From: Gaertneriomyces semiglobifer
Taxonomy: Eukaryota > Chytridiomycota > Chytridiomycetes > Spizellomycetales > Spizellomycetaceae
Direction: 5' to 3'
Length of the DNA: 64,000 nucleotides
Assembly: GCA_025558075.1 (NCBI GenBank)
Contig: JAHLKF010000005.1
Location: 1,116,001-1,180,000, forward strand
The notes under the pieces were generated by a model. The model was not told the DNA's origin. It saw only the letters and a list, made by a program, of their open reading frames with translations, and did no database searches. The number at the start of each line of letters is the position of its first letter. The first letter of the stretch is position 1. The position numbers and the translations under genes were made by a program. This document shows positions 54,101 through 64,000 of this stretch, piece after piece.

Positions 54101-56314
54101 TGCTTCTAAGCCCCAAACCGTTATGGTATGAGTACTGGCCGTAATCAACTCTTGTGTTATCTTATTATAGCGAATACTGACCGATGCGTGATCACCTTTA
54201 GAACGGCATAATGAGAGGCGTGCGAAAAAGAATGGTTACTCACAATATAGTAGCTTCTAAAGTATGGCACCTGTTAATCGGTTCGAATCTCGCATTATAG
54301 AAAGTCATTCCCCATCCGCATCCCGCAACGTAAATACTCTTTCCTTGCAGAAACGCAATCTCACTGATCTCGTCCTCAACAGTAACAACACTCCTGGGTC
54401 GGATACCGCCGTTTACGCCAATCGCGGTATGTCGTGTGAGGTCATAAAGAGTCGCGGTTCGTGCCGCATCGAGATGCAGAAATGTGTACGGGGTAAGTGT
54501 TTCGTTCCGTTTGGATGTATGTGCATCGACCTCTGTTTCCTCGTCAACCGCGTTCTCGTCATCTTCACCATCATCCTCTGCATCTTCTGAAGATATGGAT
54601 GCCCCAATTGCTCCTTCACTCTGAAGATGTTTTCTCACGCGTATGTGGGCGCAGACAAGGCCTCCACTTCGCTTGGGCCTCATGGCGGCCTTTAGCAAAA
54701 AACCATGTCTCAAGGTAATGCTGTACGGGATGCTTTGGTCCCGCAAATGCTGCATCTGCAAAATTCCCAACAACGCAGTGAGACTTGGACTTTTCGTCTC
54801 CCAACCAGGTAGATAGTGGTCCCGCAAAAGTTTCCAGTATTCCTTGGCTGTGCGCTTACGCTTTCCGGTTGACGGACGAGACTTGTGTCTAGGACCTGAA
54901 GAAGCAGAGGCCGCACGCTTGGCATCCGCTGTAATCGAGGTCGCGGAAGAAGGACGCGAACCCGCAGCCATGATGGATAGGCGATTAACGGGATTTGCAA
55001 ACTCTGCTGCCGTAGTGACGATTTTCTGCGATATACTTCGAGCTTTGGCGTGTGCTGCAGCTTCCATACGTTCAGATAAAGATTGCGCTATCCGCTTCTG
55101 GGATTCTGCTGCGTCAACTTCTTCGTTTTCCCCGTGTGCTACTGTCGGTGAAACTGCACGTGGTCTCTCAGCATCCCAAATCCGTCCTCCCTGCCTTATG
55201 CCTTCATGACGGTCGTGATCAATGTTCTTTCCCTCGTCACTGAAGGAGCGTGCCTTCTCAATCTCAAGGTTCTCATTCCAGCTTACTCCTCTCAAAATTG
55301 GCGTGCTACTATTAATCAATCTCCCGGTTCCAGCGGACAAGGGTCTGATGAAACCCGCAATTCCGGCACTCATGGGCCTTAGTAACGGCTTAAGCTCTCG
55401 TAAAATATCATGGACTTGGTTCCCAAGTATCCCTCCGCTAATGGAATGTCGCCCACCTGCTGATCTTCGAGAGGTCGACCTAGTTTGACCTGCCGAGACA
55501 GATGGGCGAACTGTTTTGGTAGGAAGGATACTTGTAAGTGAGGTTGAGGTTTGGCTCATGGCTGCACCATGGATGGGTTTCGACAGCCTACTCTCCGGAA
55601 ATGCCGACGACTTATGCTCCTCAATCGTTTCTTCGACTGAATCCAGTACGCGAGCACTGTCAAGATATCGCTCAGCGGCTGCTAGTGCCTGAAGGGCGTC
55701 GTCAACTATAGCAGGTTTGTCTAGTAGTTTCGCATATTCGTGCACACATATGACGGGGACGTACCTCTATCTTTATGTTCTCTAATGTCATCATTTTCCA
55801 AACTCTCCCTGACCATCTCCGCTCGCAACGCATCAAGCTCCTCAACCGATACCTTTTCCAAATGAGGATCCGCGATACTTGTAGCAGGTGCCGTAGCGTC
55901 TACAGGAGCCTCCATTATGCTCGGCATGCTACGCCGGTATTCATTGAGCTCGTTCGCGCTGTCTCGTGGTGATGCTGGGAGCAAGCGAGGGTCCGTGGAT
56001 ACCCACTGCCCCTCGTCCTTGCGAACGAACGAGCCATCTGTATCCACTATGCCATCATCTGCGGTTGCATTAAAGTCCTCACTCGCTCGCACCGTTCCAC
56101 GTCCTGTCGTGGCTGCTGATGCAGGAAGAATGACTCCCTCATCCTCCTCATCAGCAAGTCCTGGTACCCATGTGCCTTCGTCATTTGGTGCATCACTCAG
56201 AAGCCATCGACCGGCGATGTTCGTTTGTGACGAGGCACGAGACGACTCAGCGGATATTACCGGCGTTTCATCATCTGCGGCGCCTCCTGAGGTACCAATG
56301 TTTTCATCTGTCAT
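48190..56314 (-). CDS. Giant multi-exon WD40-repeat protein, probably axonemal, about 2200 aa
   Basis: About 20 short introns separate the exons. Junctions that I could verify are introns 55721-55764 (44 nt), 54177-54243, 51849-51895 (47 nt) and 48573-48647; others lie between the blocks near 50060, 50190, 50460, 51150-51370, 52170-52550 and 52640-53800. Order: acidic N-terminus with Trp repeats (NIAGRWLLSDAPNDEGTWVP, 55770-56314); Ser/Arg-rich disordered region with EYWKLLRDHYLPGW (54240-55720); WD-type beta-propeller repeats (e.g. LFVSGSKDGTLRVWDAFNVL, ITASTHTITVWGLE; 51900-54240); charged helix (50600-51850); Lys/Glu/Arg coiled coil (48700-49000); conserved-looking C-terminus (48190-48570). 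The architecture resembles axonemal CFAP/WDR87/WDR97-type proteins; the exact family is unresolved. The start MTDENIGTSG is at 56314. Confidence 0.65.
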
Positions 56315-57374
56315 TGGTGCAAGTAACCTGCAATATTTGCCTATGCGTGTTTGCAACACGCAGTCTGATTTGAGTGTCCGTAATTGTGTGGACTACAACA
56401 AACCCCGGAGAATTTCTTCTAGCAGGTATTTCATCAAAAAAGTAGACAGATCAAGAAAGTAAACCCTGGTGATTGACGACGTTCAACATTGGACAACCGC
56501 ACAATGTTAGAAAGACTTTTTAGAAATATATAAATGTGACAGCCATACAATGTCAATCCATATCGAAAGTGCTAAGCTAACTCCTTCAACCCAAGTCCCC
56601 TCTATTTGCAAGCATAAACGTGCCATATATCAGTCGACGTCCAATTGTAATCTACATCATTTCTCTTCCATCTGGAACCTGCCACTGTCCATAGCCGCTT
56701 CGTGATGTCTCCTAATGCTTGCGAACCTTTGCAGCTCATTATGCTCAGTGCAAGGAGCGCGATGGTTGCTGACGTAACTCCGCCAGTTGGCGCGCCACAT
56801 TGGTTCGTGGCGTTACTTATATGTGGTCCCTCTTCGCGAAGCGTGGAACAATTCGAAAGACGTGAAGAGGTCTGTTTGATAGTGAAACCACTTTAAAGCG
56901 GATGAAAGCCGGACTGTTAGGATAAGCGCCGTTCCAAGGTACAAAGGTTCCTCTTACGCAAAAAACAAACATGCACAATCACAAGAACATCTTATTAAGA
57001 ATATCTCATCATTGTCTCTCGCTGTCACAGTTTACTTTTCACATCACATTCCCTACCAAAATATCAAATATGATACAAATGAAAATCATAAAGTTAAAAA
57101 TATCAGTTGTGCATGTGCTTCGAATGAAACATCCAACTAATGCTGACAGTGTTCGTTTGCTCAATCGCTCATATTTGTTGCAGGTCATGAATGGCGGGTA
57201 TCAATAGTAGTATGTCTTGTCCATTTCATCACTTGTAAGATCCGTGACTTGATTGGAACGAAGTGCTCAATTCTCTCTTCAACCAAGAGGAAGTGGCGGT
57301 ACGAGGCATCACATGATCGGCCGTTGATGTGAACCACTTCATTTGGTATACTCGATAATGCGACTGAATGGCGT
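56315..57374. other. Intergenic region, AT-rich
   Basis: About 1.06 kb upstream of the WD40 gene and downstream of the histidine kinase. The stretch 56960-57120 is strongly A/T-rich. No coding or repeat feature recognised. Confidence 0.4.
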
Positions 57375-60300
57375 TCAAACAACACCCCATCGCTCCAACA
57401 CGCTCCAGATAATCTCCTTTGTGAAAGGCTTCCCGACAGCTTCGTCCGCTCCCACGTCTCTCAACTGCTGCTCGGCTTCCGCGTTCCCGCGAACCTGGTT
57501 GGCCGTCGTGATGATGATCGGTGCGTGAAATTGCATGGATCGGATGATGCGTGTCGCTTGGTGTCCGTCCTAAAACGCCACCATTAACAAAAATGTCCAG
57601 TACGTTTCGCGAACATACTTCCATAACTTACCATAACAGGCATCACAATGTCCATAAATATCATTGCATACTTGTCCTTGACTCCACCATCTCCCTTCTC
57701 ACCCCGCCCTTGTTGAACCATGTCAACAGCCATCTGGCCATTCTCCGCTTGTTCCACAATATATCTCGTCCCGCCATACCATTCACTACGGTTGGGTACT
57801 TCACCGCCTATACCATTCAAACCGATCACTTCACAGCCTAGCATTTTCTGTAGCATTCGCGCCAAAATACGTCGGTTGATCGTACTGTCGTCCACGATAA
57901 GAAGATATTTGGTTTCGTAGTCAAGCGAACGAGAAGAGGCGGGCGAATCAGGTAAGCGACCGTGGTCGGTTTCAGGCTCGCATTCCGTGTCAGGAATGCG
58001 AAGGAGGGGGAGGGTCTCGGATTGGGGTGTGGGGATGGGAGATGTGGCTAGCTTATCAGACGGGTGTAGTTGGCTCGAGGCAAGGACAGGTCGCTTTGAA
58101 GAGGCGTGAGGGTCATCTAGGGCTCCTGGCGGAATCGTAGACGCTGCTGGTATTGATAGCGTAGAAACCGGCATGGCAGAGTCACCTGTAGCGGGTGTTC
58201 CTATACTCGTCATCTCCAAGGCAAAGCTACGGGCACCGGTTTCACGGCTTCGACCGCTCACCGCGCTCGTTCGCCGTTCTTTCACCACGCCTGATACAAA
58301 CTCCACACTTTCGCTTACACCGATGTCCCTTGCTGCAGTATCCCCACGGACATTGACATCTGAGGAAGAAGGACCAATCATCGATAGCCTCTGTCCATCA
58401 TCACTTCTAGAGGGTTTGATCTTCTTCTCGGCAGAACCCTTAGCCTTCGTCTGTTCCTTTTCCTTACACCGTTCTTGGACAGTCCTTTCCAACGTCCCCG
58501 GCTCACTCCCACGTTTCTTCCACCCTCGTCGCTTCGAACTTCGCCAATCCTTGCCTTTTCCTTCATGACCATCGACTCCTCGTAAGGGTATTATGATCGA
58601 AAAGCGCGATCCTTTCCCAACTTCAGTCTCAACACCGATGGCGCCACCCATCAATCTGACAATCTTGTCGGTAATAGCCAATCCAAGTCCGGATCCACCG
58701 TACTCACGCATTGTCGACACGGCGGCTTGAGCATATGGTCGAAAGAGCGTGGAGACAACCTCCGGTGTCATGCCAATTCCCGTGTCAAAGACCGAGACTT
58801 CGATGAGATGCCATGTCGCGGTGTCCTCGTCAGTCACCGAACTCGTCAATCCAACGGACGTGCTCGTAGGCGGCGGTGGGGGTGGAAACCTTCTTAAAGG
58901 CATCACGCCCTCAAAGCCTTCATCCACTACCCATCTCACCTTACCCAATCCTTTCCCTTTCAATAGATCTGATGATCCACTTGTTCCGGCCTCATCATCT
59001 ACTGAAATGATTACGTCTTCAATTTCATACCCTGGATCTTTCACTCTCCCACCCGTAGTGCCTCGACCTAGTGTGCTCAGCTTACAGTCGTCCTTATTAG
59101 CCTCACGTCCTTCAAACCGACACCCGCCATACTCGAGTCCCTTCTGACATCGCCAACTTCCCAAAGTCTTTACCTCAACCCCCACCGCACCACCTTCCGG
59201 TGTAAATTTATAGGCATTGCTGACCAAGTTGTTCAACACTTGCTGCAGCCTTACCGGGTCTGTTTCAACCCATTTTGGTACATCATCTGCAATCGCGCCC
59301 CGAAATGTCACACTGTGTCCACGCACCAGCTCGGTTGAGCATGAGAAATTTACAGACAGTAGATCCCATAAATCAATCGGTAAATTTTCCAAATTCACGC
59401 GACCAGCCTCAAACCGACCGAGATCAAGGACATCGTTCACGAGGGCAAGCATGTACTCAGAAGAGAGCTTGATCGCGCGGGCGGAGCGGTTGAAAGATGA
59501 TTTATCGGATGCTGCTGTGAGTGTTGACTGGGTACGTTGTAATATGGCTCCCATGGGAGGTCTGGGATTGCGCGGCGACCGAGTATGTGGGTCTATCGTT
59601 GCGATAAGGGAGGGATTAATGTCTGGATCCGGTGCCGCTGCCAAGAGGGTCGCGGCAGCCATGTCGGCGCTCGGTTGGCGACTTCGCGTATCTCGACCGC
59701 TAGCCCCAGTAGTAGTTGCTTTTCTCGACGGTGATGACTCATCAGCACTCGCATTCGCCGCATCCAAATCTTCCAAGAGAAATTCAGCCATGTTGGTTAC
59801 AGCATGCAAAGGATTTCGTAATTCGTGGCACAAAAAGCTGAGAAAAATCGCCTTATCATGGTTGGCGCTTTCAGCCGATTCCTTGGCCGCATCCAAACTT
59901 TCGAGAGCCTCTGTCAACTCCATGGTCCGATGCTTCACCTGCACCTCAATATCCTGGTAAGCCCTGTCCAGCTCCATTAATACGGTGACAAAAGCCAGCG
60001 CGGTAAAAATTAACACACTAAGGAAGAGCTGTATCCAGACCAATTGTTGCGCGAGCGGGAGGGCAGCAGGATAAGACTGTCCGCGATGTGTCCGGGCGAA
60101 AAGAAGGGCGCTCGTTGCCACGCTTAGACCAATAATGAGGCAACTGCTTGCCGCGCCAAACACGCCCAGGAGCGCGGAAACGTACATGACGAGGGGGTAA
60201 CAGACGTACAAACCGGCAATCGCCGAGAGCACAGTCTTTTCGAGCAGAAAAGTCGACAGTGCGGGGAATGCTCCCACAAGGATAAGCGCGACGGCGGATT

Positions 60301-61255
60301 TCATGGCGCGGCCAGGTTTGTTCCGTATGCCATTGCAGACCTCGTTGAATTTGACATCTGCTAAAGAGACAACGAGGGGCGCGACAAGCGCGATGCCGAC
60401 AAAATTGCGGCCGAGCCACTTTGCATACGCTCCGCCATAACTCCGTTCCTCGTTGATATACATCCTCGTCATTTGCCCGCCCATGTTGGCAGTGATACCA
60501 CACATGAGGACGCCGATGCCAAACGCCACCATGTGGCGTTTATGCGTGAGATCAATCGCACCCGGCTGGGTCAGCCAAGAAGCGATAAATAGAGCGACCA
60601 GCGCAACCGCGTTTGATTCAATTGTGTTGACGATGGTGAATGCCAGACAGGTTTGCCAATCCCATCCCCAAATAATGTTCAAGACAAAAATGGCAATAGC
60701 CATCGTGACCAGGTGCACTCGTCGCAGGCGCGGAGAAGAAGCGAGCATGAAACCCACGTAAATGCCGTTCGGTGGCCAAAAAGATGAATAATCTTCAACG
60801 GTAAACTGGAGAGCGGCGTAGCCCACGACAGACCAGATGACACCGGCAGCGATGGCCTTGGAAATGACGACTATCCAAGAGTCTCGGCTCTTACTCGGAT
60901 CCGCCTCTAGAAATCCTGTGTACAGGAGACCCTTTTTCCACCACGGCCAATGTTTCCAGAGGGGCTCGGAATCGCCATGTTGAGAATAATAGGTGGAGAA
61001 TTTTCCAGAATGGGAACTTTTTGGCATGCTCGAGCTTGATGTGCTATTTCGCGTGGAACCAGCCATTGCTGGTGGTGATAATCTACGACTACTTCTAAAC
61101 GCATCTGTCTGGGAAACGGTACCAGTAGTGTAAATGCCGAATGCTTTGATACAATACATACGAAACCCGAGGCTTACGTTTATAGAGGATGACTTGTCTG
61201 CCAGTGTGTTTGTAGTAATGCTTACAGTTGGAACGACGGGAGCGACGTATTTCAA
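57375..61255 (-). CDS. MASE1-type hybrid histidine kinase
   Basis: The main exon runs to 57632; a 62-nt intron (57570-57631, GTAAGT..TTTTAG) joins the last exon 57569-57375. Order: N-terminal region; about eight-helix MASE1-like sensor (YSSFWPPNGIYVGFMLASSP, LAFTIVNTIESNAVALVALF); DHp helix SFLCHELRNPLHAVTNMAEF with the phospho-His codon at 59825-59827; a 90-residue insertion; second DHp helix (SSEYMLALVNDVLDLGRFEA); HATPase_c with N box (QQVLNNLVSNAYKFTPEGG), G1 (FDTGIGM) and G2 (GGSGLGLAI); a disordered linker; receiver with VDDSTINRR, acceptor Asp in FMDIVMP and switch residues (IIITTANQ, GKPFTKEI). It senses an unknown membrane signal and relays phosphate to a histidine phosphotransfer protein. 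The start is unsure: ATGs at 61255 and 61066 are both in frame, and the frame stays open upstream to an acceptor at 61360 with a Thr-rich stretch. Confidence 0.92.
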
Positions 61256-63541
61256 GTAAGCATCGTGGCCGTTGGTGCGAAAGGCAGCATTCGTGGTCGA
61301 CGTCGTCGTCGTCGGCGTGGTTGTGGTGTTCGTCGGAACCGTTGCGGCGATGGAATCCGTCTAGAGGAAGTAGGAGAAGAGGCAGTGTGTCAGATAGTTT
61401 CTCTGCACCGAAGCACATCCCGGTAGCACGATCATCGCCTCAGAAAAAAGGTGTAATAAGATGCAGTCATTTGGGCTGCCACCCTGTGCACGCAGTTGGA
61501 AATCGGCGATCCCGATGCGAGCGTGTACAAGCAGCCCCGATTGTCGCCCACGACGGCAGCGTTTATGCATTGACAACTTACCATCATCAATGAGAGACGA
61601 GGAGGAGGAAGAAAGCGAGGGCGTCTCCCCGAAGAATCACATAAGTCGCTGAGCTGGCCGTTATAGCTTCAAATGTGTATGTGTGTGTGTGTGTGAGTGT
61701 GTGTGTGTATGTGAGCCCCACAATTCTAATAGTACCCAAGTCTCAAAAGTAATGTTGTCGATAGTATGTGTTTGCAAGTAAGCGTATTATAGTTTCTCAG
61801 ACTAAAAATATGCGCCAGTTTGTGGAATGACAATTTGGCAACTGAGGTGGGGTAGCAACAATCTTTTTTACTTTGTGGGGGGGGGGGGATTTGGTTGTGA
61901 GGGTTAACAGAAAGGAACTTATTAGCAGCGAGCGGGAAGGTAACGTTAGTCAGTGGAATGGATGGGCGGCGGGAGGTTCCCGTCGAGCGTCGGGCGGGTA
62001 TGTGTGGGTATTGGAGGAATGCAGGTAACCTACGCTTTCTTGTTTCTCGATCGAGTATTTGGCATACCTTAGTTTTGAGGGGGACCACGAAATAGATGAA
62101 TGGCAGCAGCACGCAGCCCCATTCATGTTCATATTCGTAGTACGTTGCCAGCGCACCACCCCCCAATTTTCAATGGCCAAACGAGGCGGATTTATATCCC
62201 CCGTTTTCGCTGTTTGCCACACGTTAACTCGCTCGCTGGTGTTGCTGCCCATTGCACACACACCACAGCCTGACGTTGAACCGCTGTTATCCCTGCTAAC
62301 CATACCATGTAAATTCAACCCGATACGAATACTAATACCCAAGTAAAAATGCACACGCAGGCCGTTGTAATTGTTCGTCTCTCGCATCCCGACGTCTTTT
62401 CAATTTCGTCCATCGCCCGCCCATCCTTTGCATTTGCCACCCCATCTCGATTGTTCCAATCTCTCGGGCACCCATCTTGACAATTGATCCCATTTGTCAC
62501 CCGCGTATGGGCGGAGAATGTGCTCATGGACCTATGCATGTGCATATGGCACACGATGGACAGAGAGACGACCTTCCTTTGGATTCAGTTCCAATTTCAA
62601 AGGAAAGAATCAAACGAACAAGGTTCACTTGACTCGAGACTTGCCTTACACAGCCCCCACTCTCGTGTCAGGTGGCTCTGCCATTTTGCCGCCAGGGCCG
62701 AGACCGTCCGTGAATCTTCTGCCCAGACTGGGCACCTCTGGTGCCCTTGGTAAAAACCTTGTTTTATCCAAACGTTCTGCCTCATGGGTCGTGGGGTCTC
62801 AGTGGCTGAGCACTTTGCCAACTTTAACCCACAAGCACGTTATCGATTCGAACAACCAGACGTGCGAGCTGCAATATCAATAACCGGTGCCAGTTCATAC
62901 GTACAGCCTGGAAACTTATTACGTCAGCATGTACGCCGACATGTCCGTCCGCTTGCCACGACCTCCTCCTCCAAAGTCTAGATTTTCCTGCAGGCAATTT
63001 CCATTCAGAACAGAGACATAGTACTCCCGCGAACACCCTTACGAGTGAAAATAAGGTCGGAGCGACGCAACGAATGATGTCGGAAGTGTCGTAAGGAAGA
63101 CAAGCAGAACAGTGAGGACCATAACAGACTAACTTCGCAAATATACACGCATTTCATCAGTTGGCGGACCAGTCCGAAACAGCAAAGATCATACAAGCAT
63201 ACCAGGTGGGAGTTTGACTGTAATTGACCAGTAAACATCGGATTCGAGTATATGTAGCAACACCTGTGACGCCAATTGTGCCACACGATATAGAATATCG
63301 GTCAGCCATTTTGCCGCACTTGTTTTAGCTAAACCGTGAGGTTCTTTCACGTCTTGGTGAGTACTCGTACCGGTTCCGGGCATCCATCTCCAGCTTCTCC
63401 CCCTGCGTCCCACTACTTGTGATTATTCACCTTGGACTCATCATCTTAGCAATGTTCACATACAGAACGGGAGTGTCCGACACTTTACGCGTCAAGATCA
63501 AGTACCTTCACCTTTAGTACTCCGTAAGAAAGCACTTACCC
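61256..63541. other. Intergenic region with simple repeats
   Basis: About 2.3 kb. 61256-61660 may hold 5' exons of the histidine kinase (a minus-strand Thr-rich frame TTTTPTTTTSTT, and GDNRGCLYTLASGSPISN upstream). A GT repeat lies at 61676-61711 and an 11-12 G run near 61877-61889. From 61900 to 63541 only short unsupported ORFs were seen. Confidence 0.35.
61676..61711. repeat. GT dinucleotide microsatellite
   Basis: Imperfect (GT)n run of about 36 bp interrupted by single A bases. Confidence 0.85.
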
Positions 63542-63547
63542 ATGTCC

Positions 63548-64000
63548 ATGAAGCAAGAAAAGGGCCTTATCAACGCCTACCTCGACCAAACAGAGCCAGG
63601 ACGATGGTCCGTCCAGGAGTTTCTGAAGTATGGCTCGCAGCAATGCTCAACCTTCGTCAATTATGGTTTGGATACCTGGATGGATACCCTCCGAAAAGTT
63701 ATTAACCATCGATGCGATAAGTTGGCGGCCGGGAAGTCTGAGAACGACGAGCAGGTGACGAAGGGCATTCCCAGCAGAATAGCGGCAGGGCGCGCGATGC
63801 TCTCAATGAAGGTAGAGTGAAATATTTCGCAGCCAGCTGGACCAAATTACTGACATCCTTCCAGCGCGAAGTTTGGGCTAACTTCAAAGCATGGTACCGC
63901 GACCAGTGTCATGCGCATCAGGTAATTATCGAGGTAAACCCTCTCGTGCTAACGGCAGTCAGTCAAAGGGCCAACGTCCTCGGAGAAACCCTGGGGAGAA
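63548..64000 (+). CDS. Unknown protein, continues beyond window
   Basis: Exon from an ATG at 63542 or 63548 (MKQEKGLINAYLDQTEPGRW) to 63812, then a 53-nt intron (GTAGAG..CTTCCAG) into a second exon starting REVWANFKAWYRDQCHAH at 63866, then probably a further intron before the edge (QRANVLGETLGR). The protein is soluble and helical, with many Trp, Tyr, Lys and Gln and no motif I recognise. An upstream exon is possible because the region before the ATG has acceptor-like sites. Confidence 0.5.

Noticed and set aside
59217..59960. 247-codon plus-strand ORF
   Set aside because: Antisense of the histidine kinase DHp/HATPase region.

Overview
The window looks like chromosomal DNA of a zoosporic (chytrid-type) fungus. 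The support is: short introns of about 44-91 nt with GT..AG ends and CTAAC/CTAAT-like branch sites in almost every gene; fungal-type proteins (hybrid histidine kinase, SDT1-like nucleotidase, CsbD-like stress protein, UPF0652/DUF2009 protein); and a basal-body gene (CEP135/BLD10), which only flagellated lineages keep. Species cannot be named from the sequence. All identifications come from motif reading and by-eye splicing, with no database search.

Layout. 1-2.7 kb: 5' part of a Slo-type potassium channel gene on the minus strand, running off the left edge. 3.1-4.3 kb: two small minus-strand genes (a single zinc finger and an unknown). 4.3-14.3 kb is gene-poor, with a CsbD stress gene, a PH-domain protein, a membrane fatty-acid/sterol hydroxylase, a foldback MITE-like element and a small unknown gene followed by a perfect hairpin. 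14.3-21.4 kb: tRNA-Arg(CCU), an SDT1-like nucleotidase, a mitochondrial-looking small protein and a 1418-residue disordered protein. 22-24 kb: a multi-exon unknown gene whose 5' side runs into a Ty3/gypsy RNase H relic. 24.2-31.8 kb: a membrane protein and two long low-complexity proteins, one ending in a CH-like domain. 31.8-33.7 kb: a palindrome-rich divergent promoter driving a fatty-acid-binding-protein-like gene. 33.9-36.4 kb: a TDG/MUG DNA glycosylase divergent from U2AF1. 37.4-42.3 kb: a helical scaffold protein and a UPF0652 protein. 42.5-56.3 kb: CEP135, a GSKIP-domain protein, a small membrane protein and a roughly 8 kb WD40 gene. 57.4-61.3 kb: a MASE1-type hybrid histidine kinase. 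61.3-63.5 kb has simple repeats, and a partial gene leaves the right edge.

There is no operon logic, as expected for a eukaryote. Pairs that may share regulation are the divergent CH-protein/FABP and TDG/U2AF1 genes, and the near-touching convergent GSKIP/small-membrane-protein genes. The most unusual content is the three-copy DILG motif protein, the unknown gene beside the gypsy relic, the FABP-like gene with its palindromic promoter, the frame-neutral stop-free intron of CEP135, and the large insertion inside the dimerisation domain of the histidine kinase.
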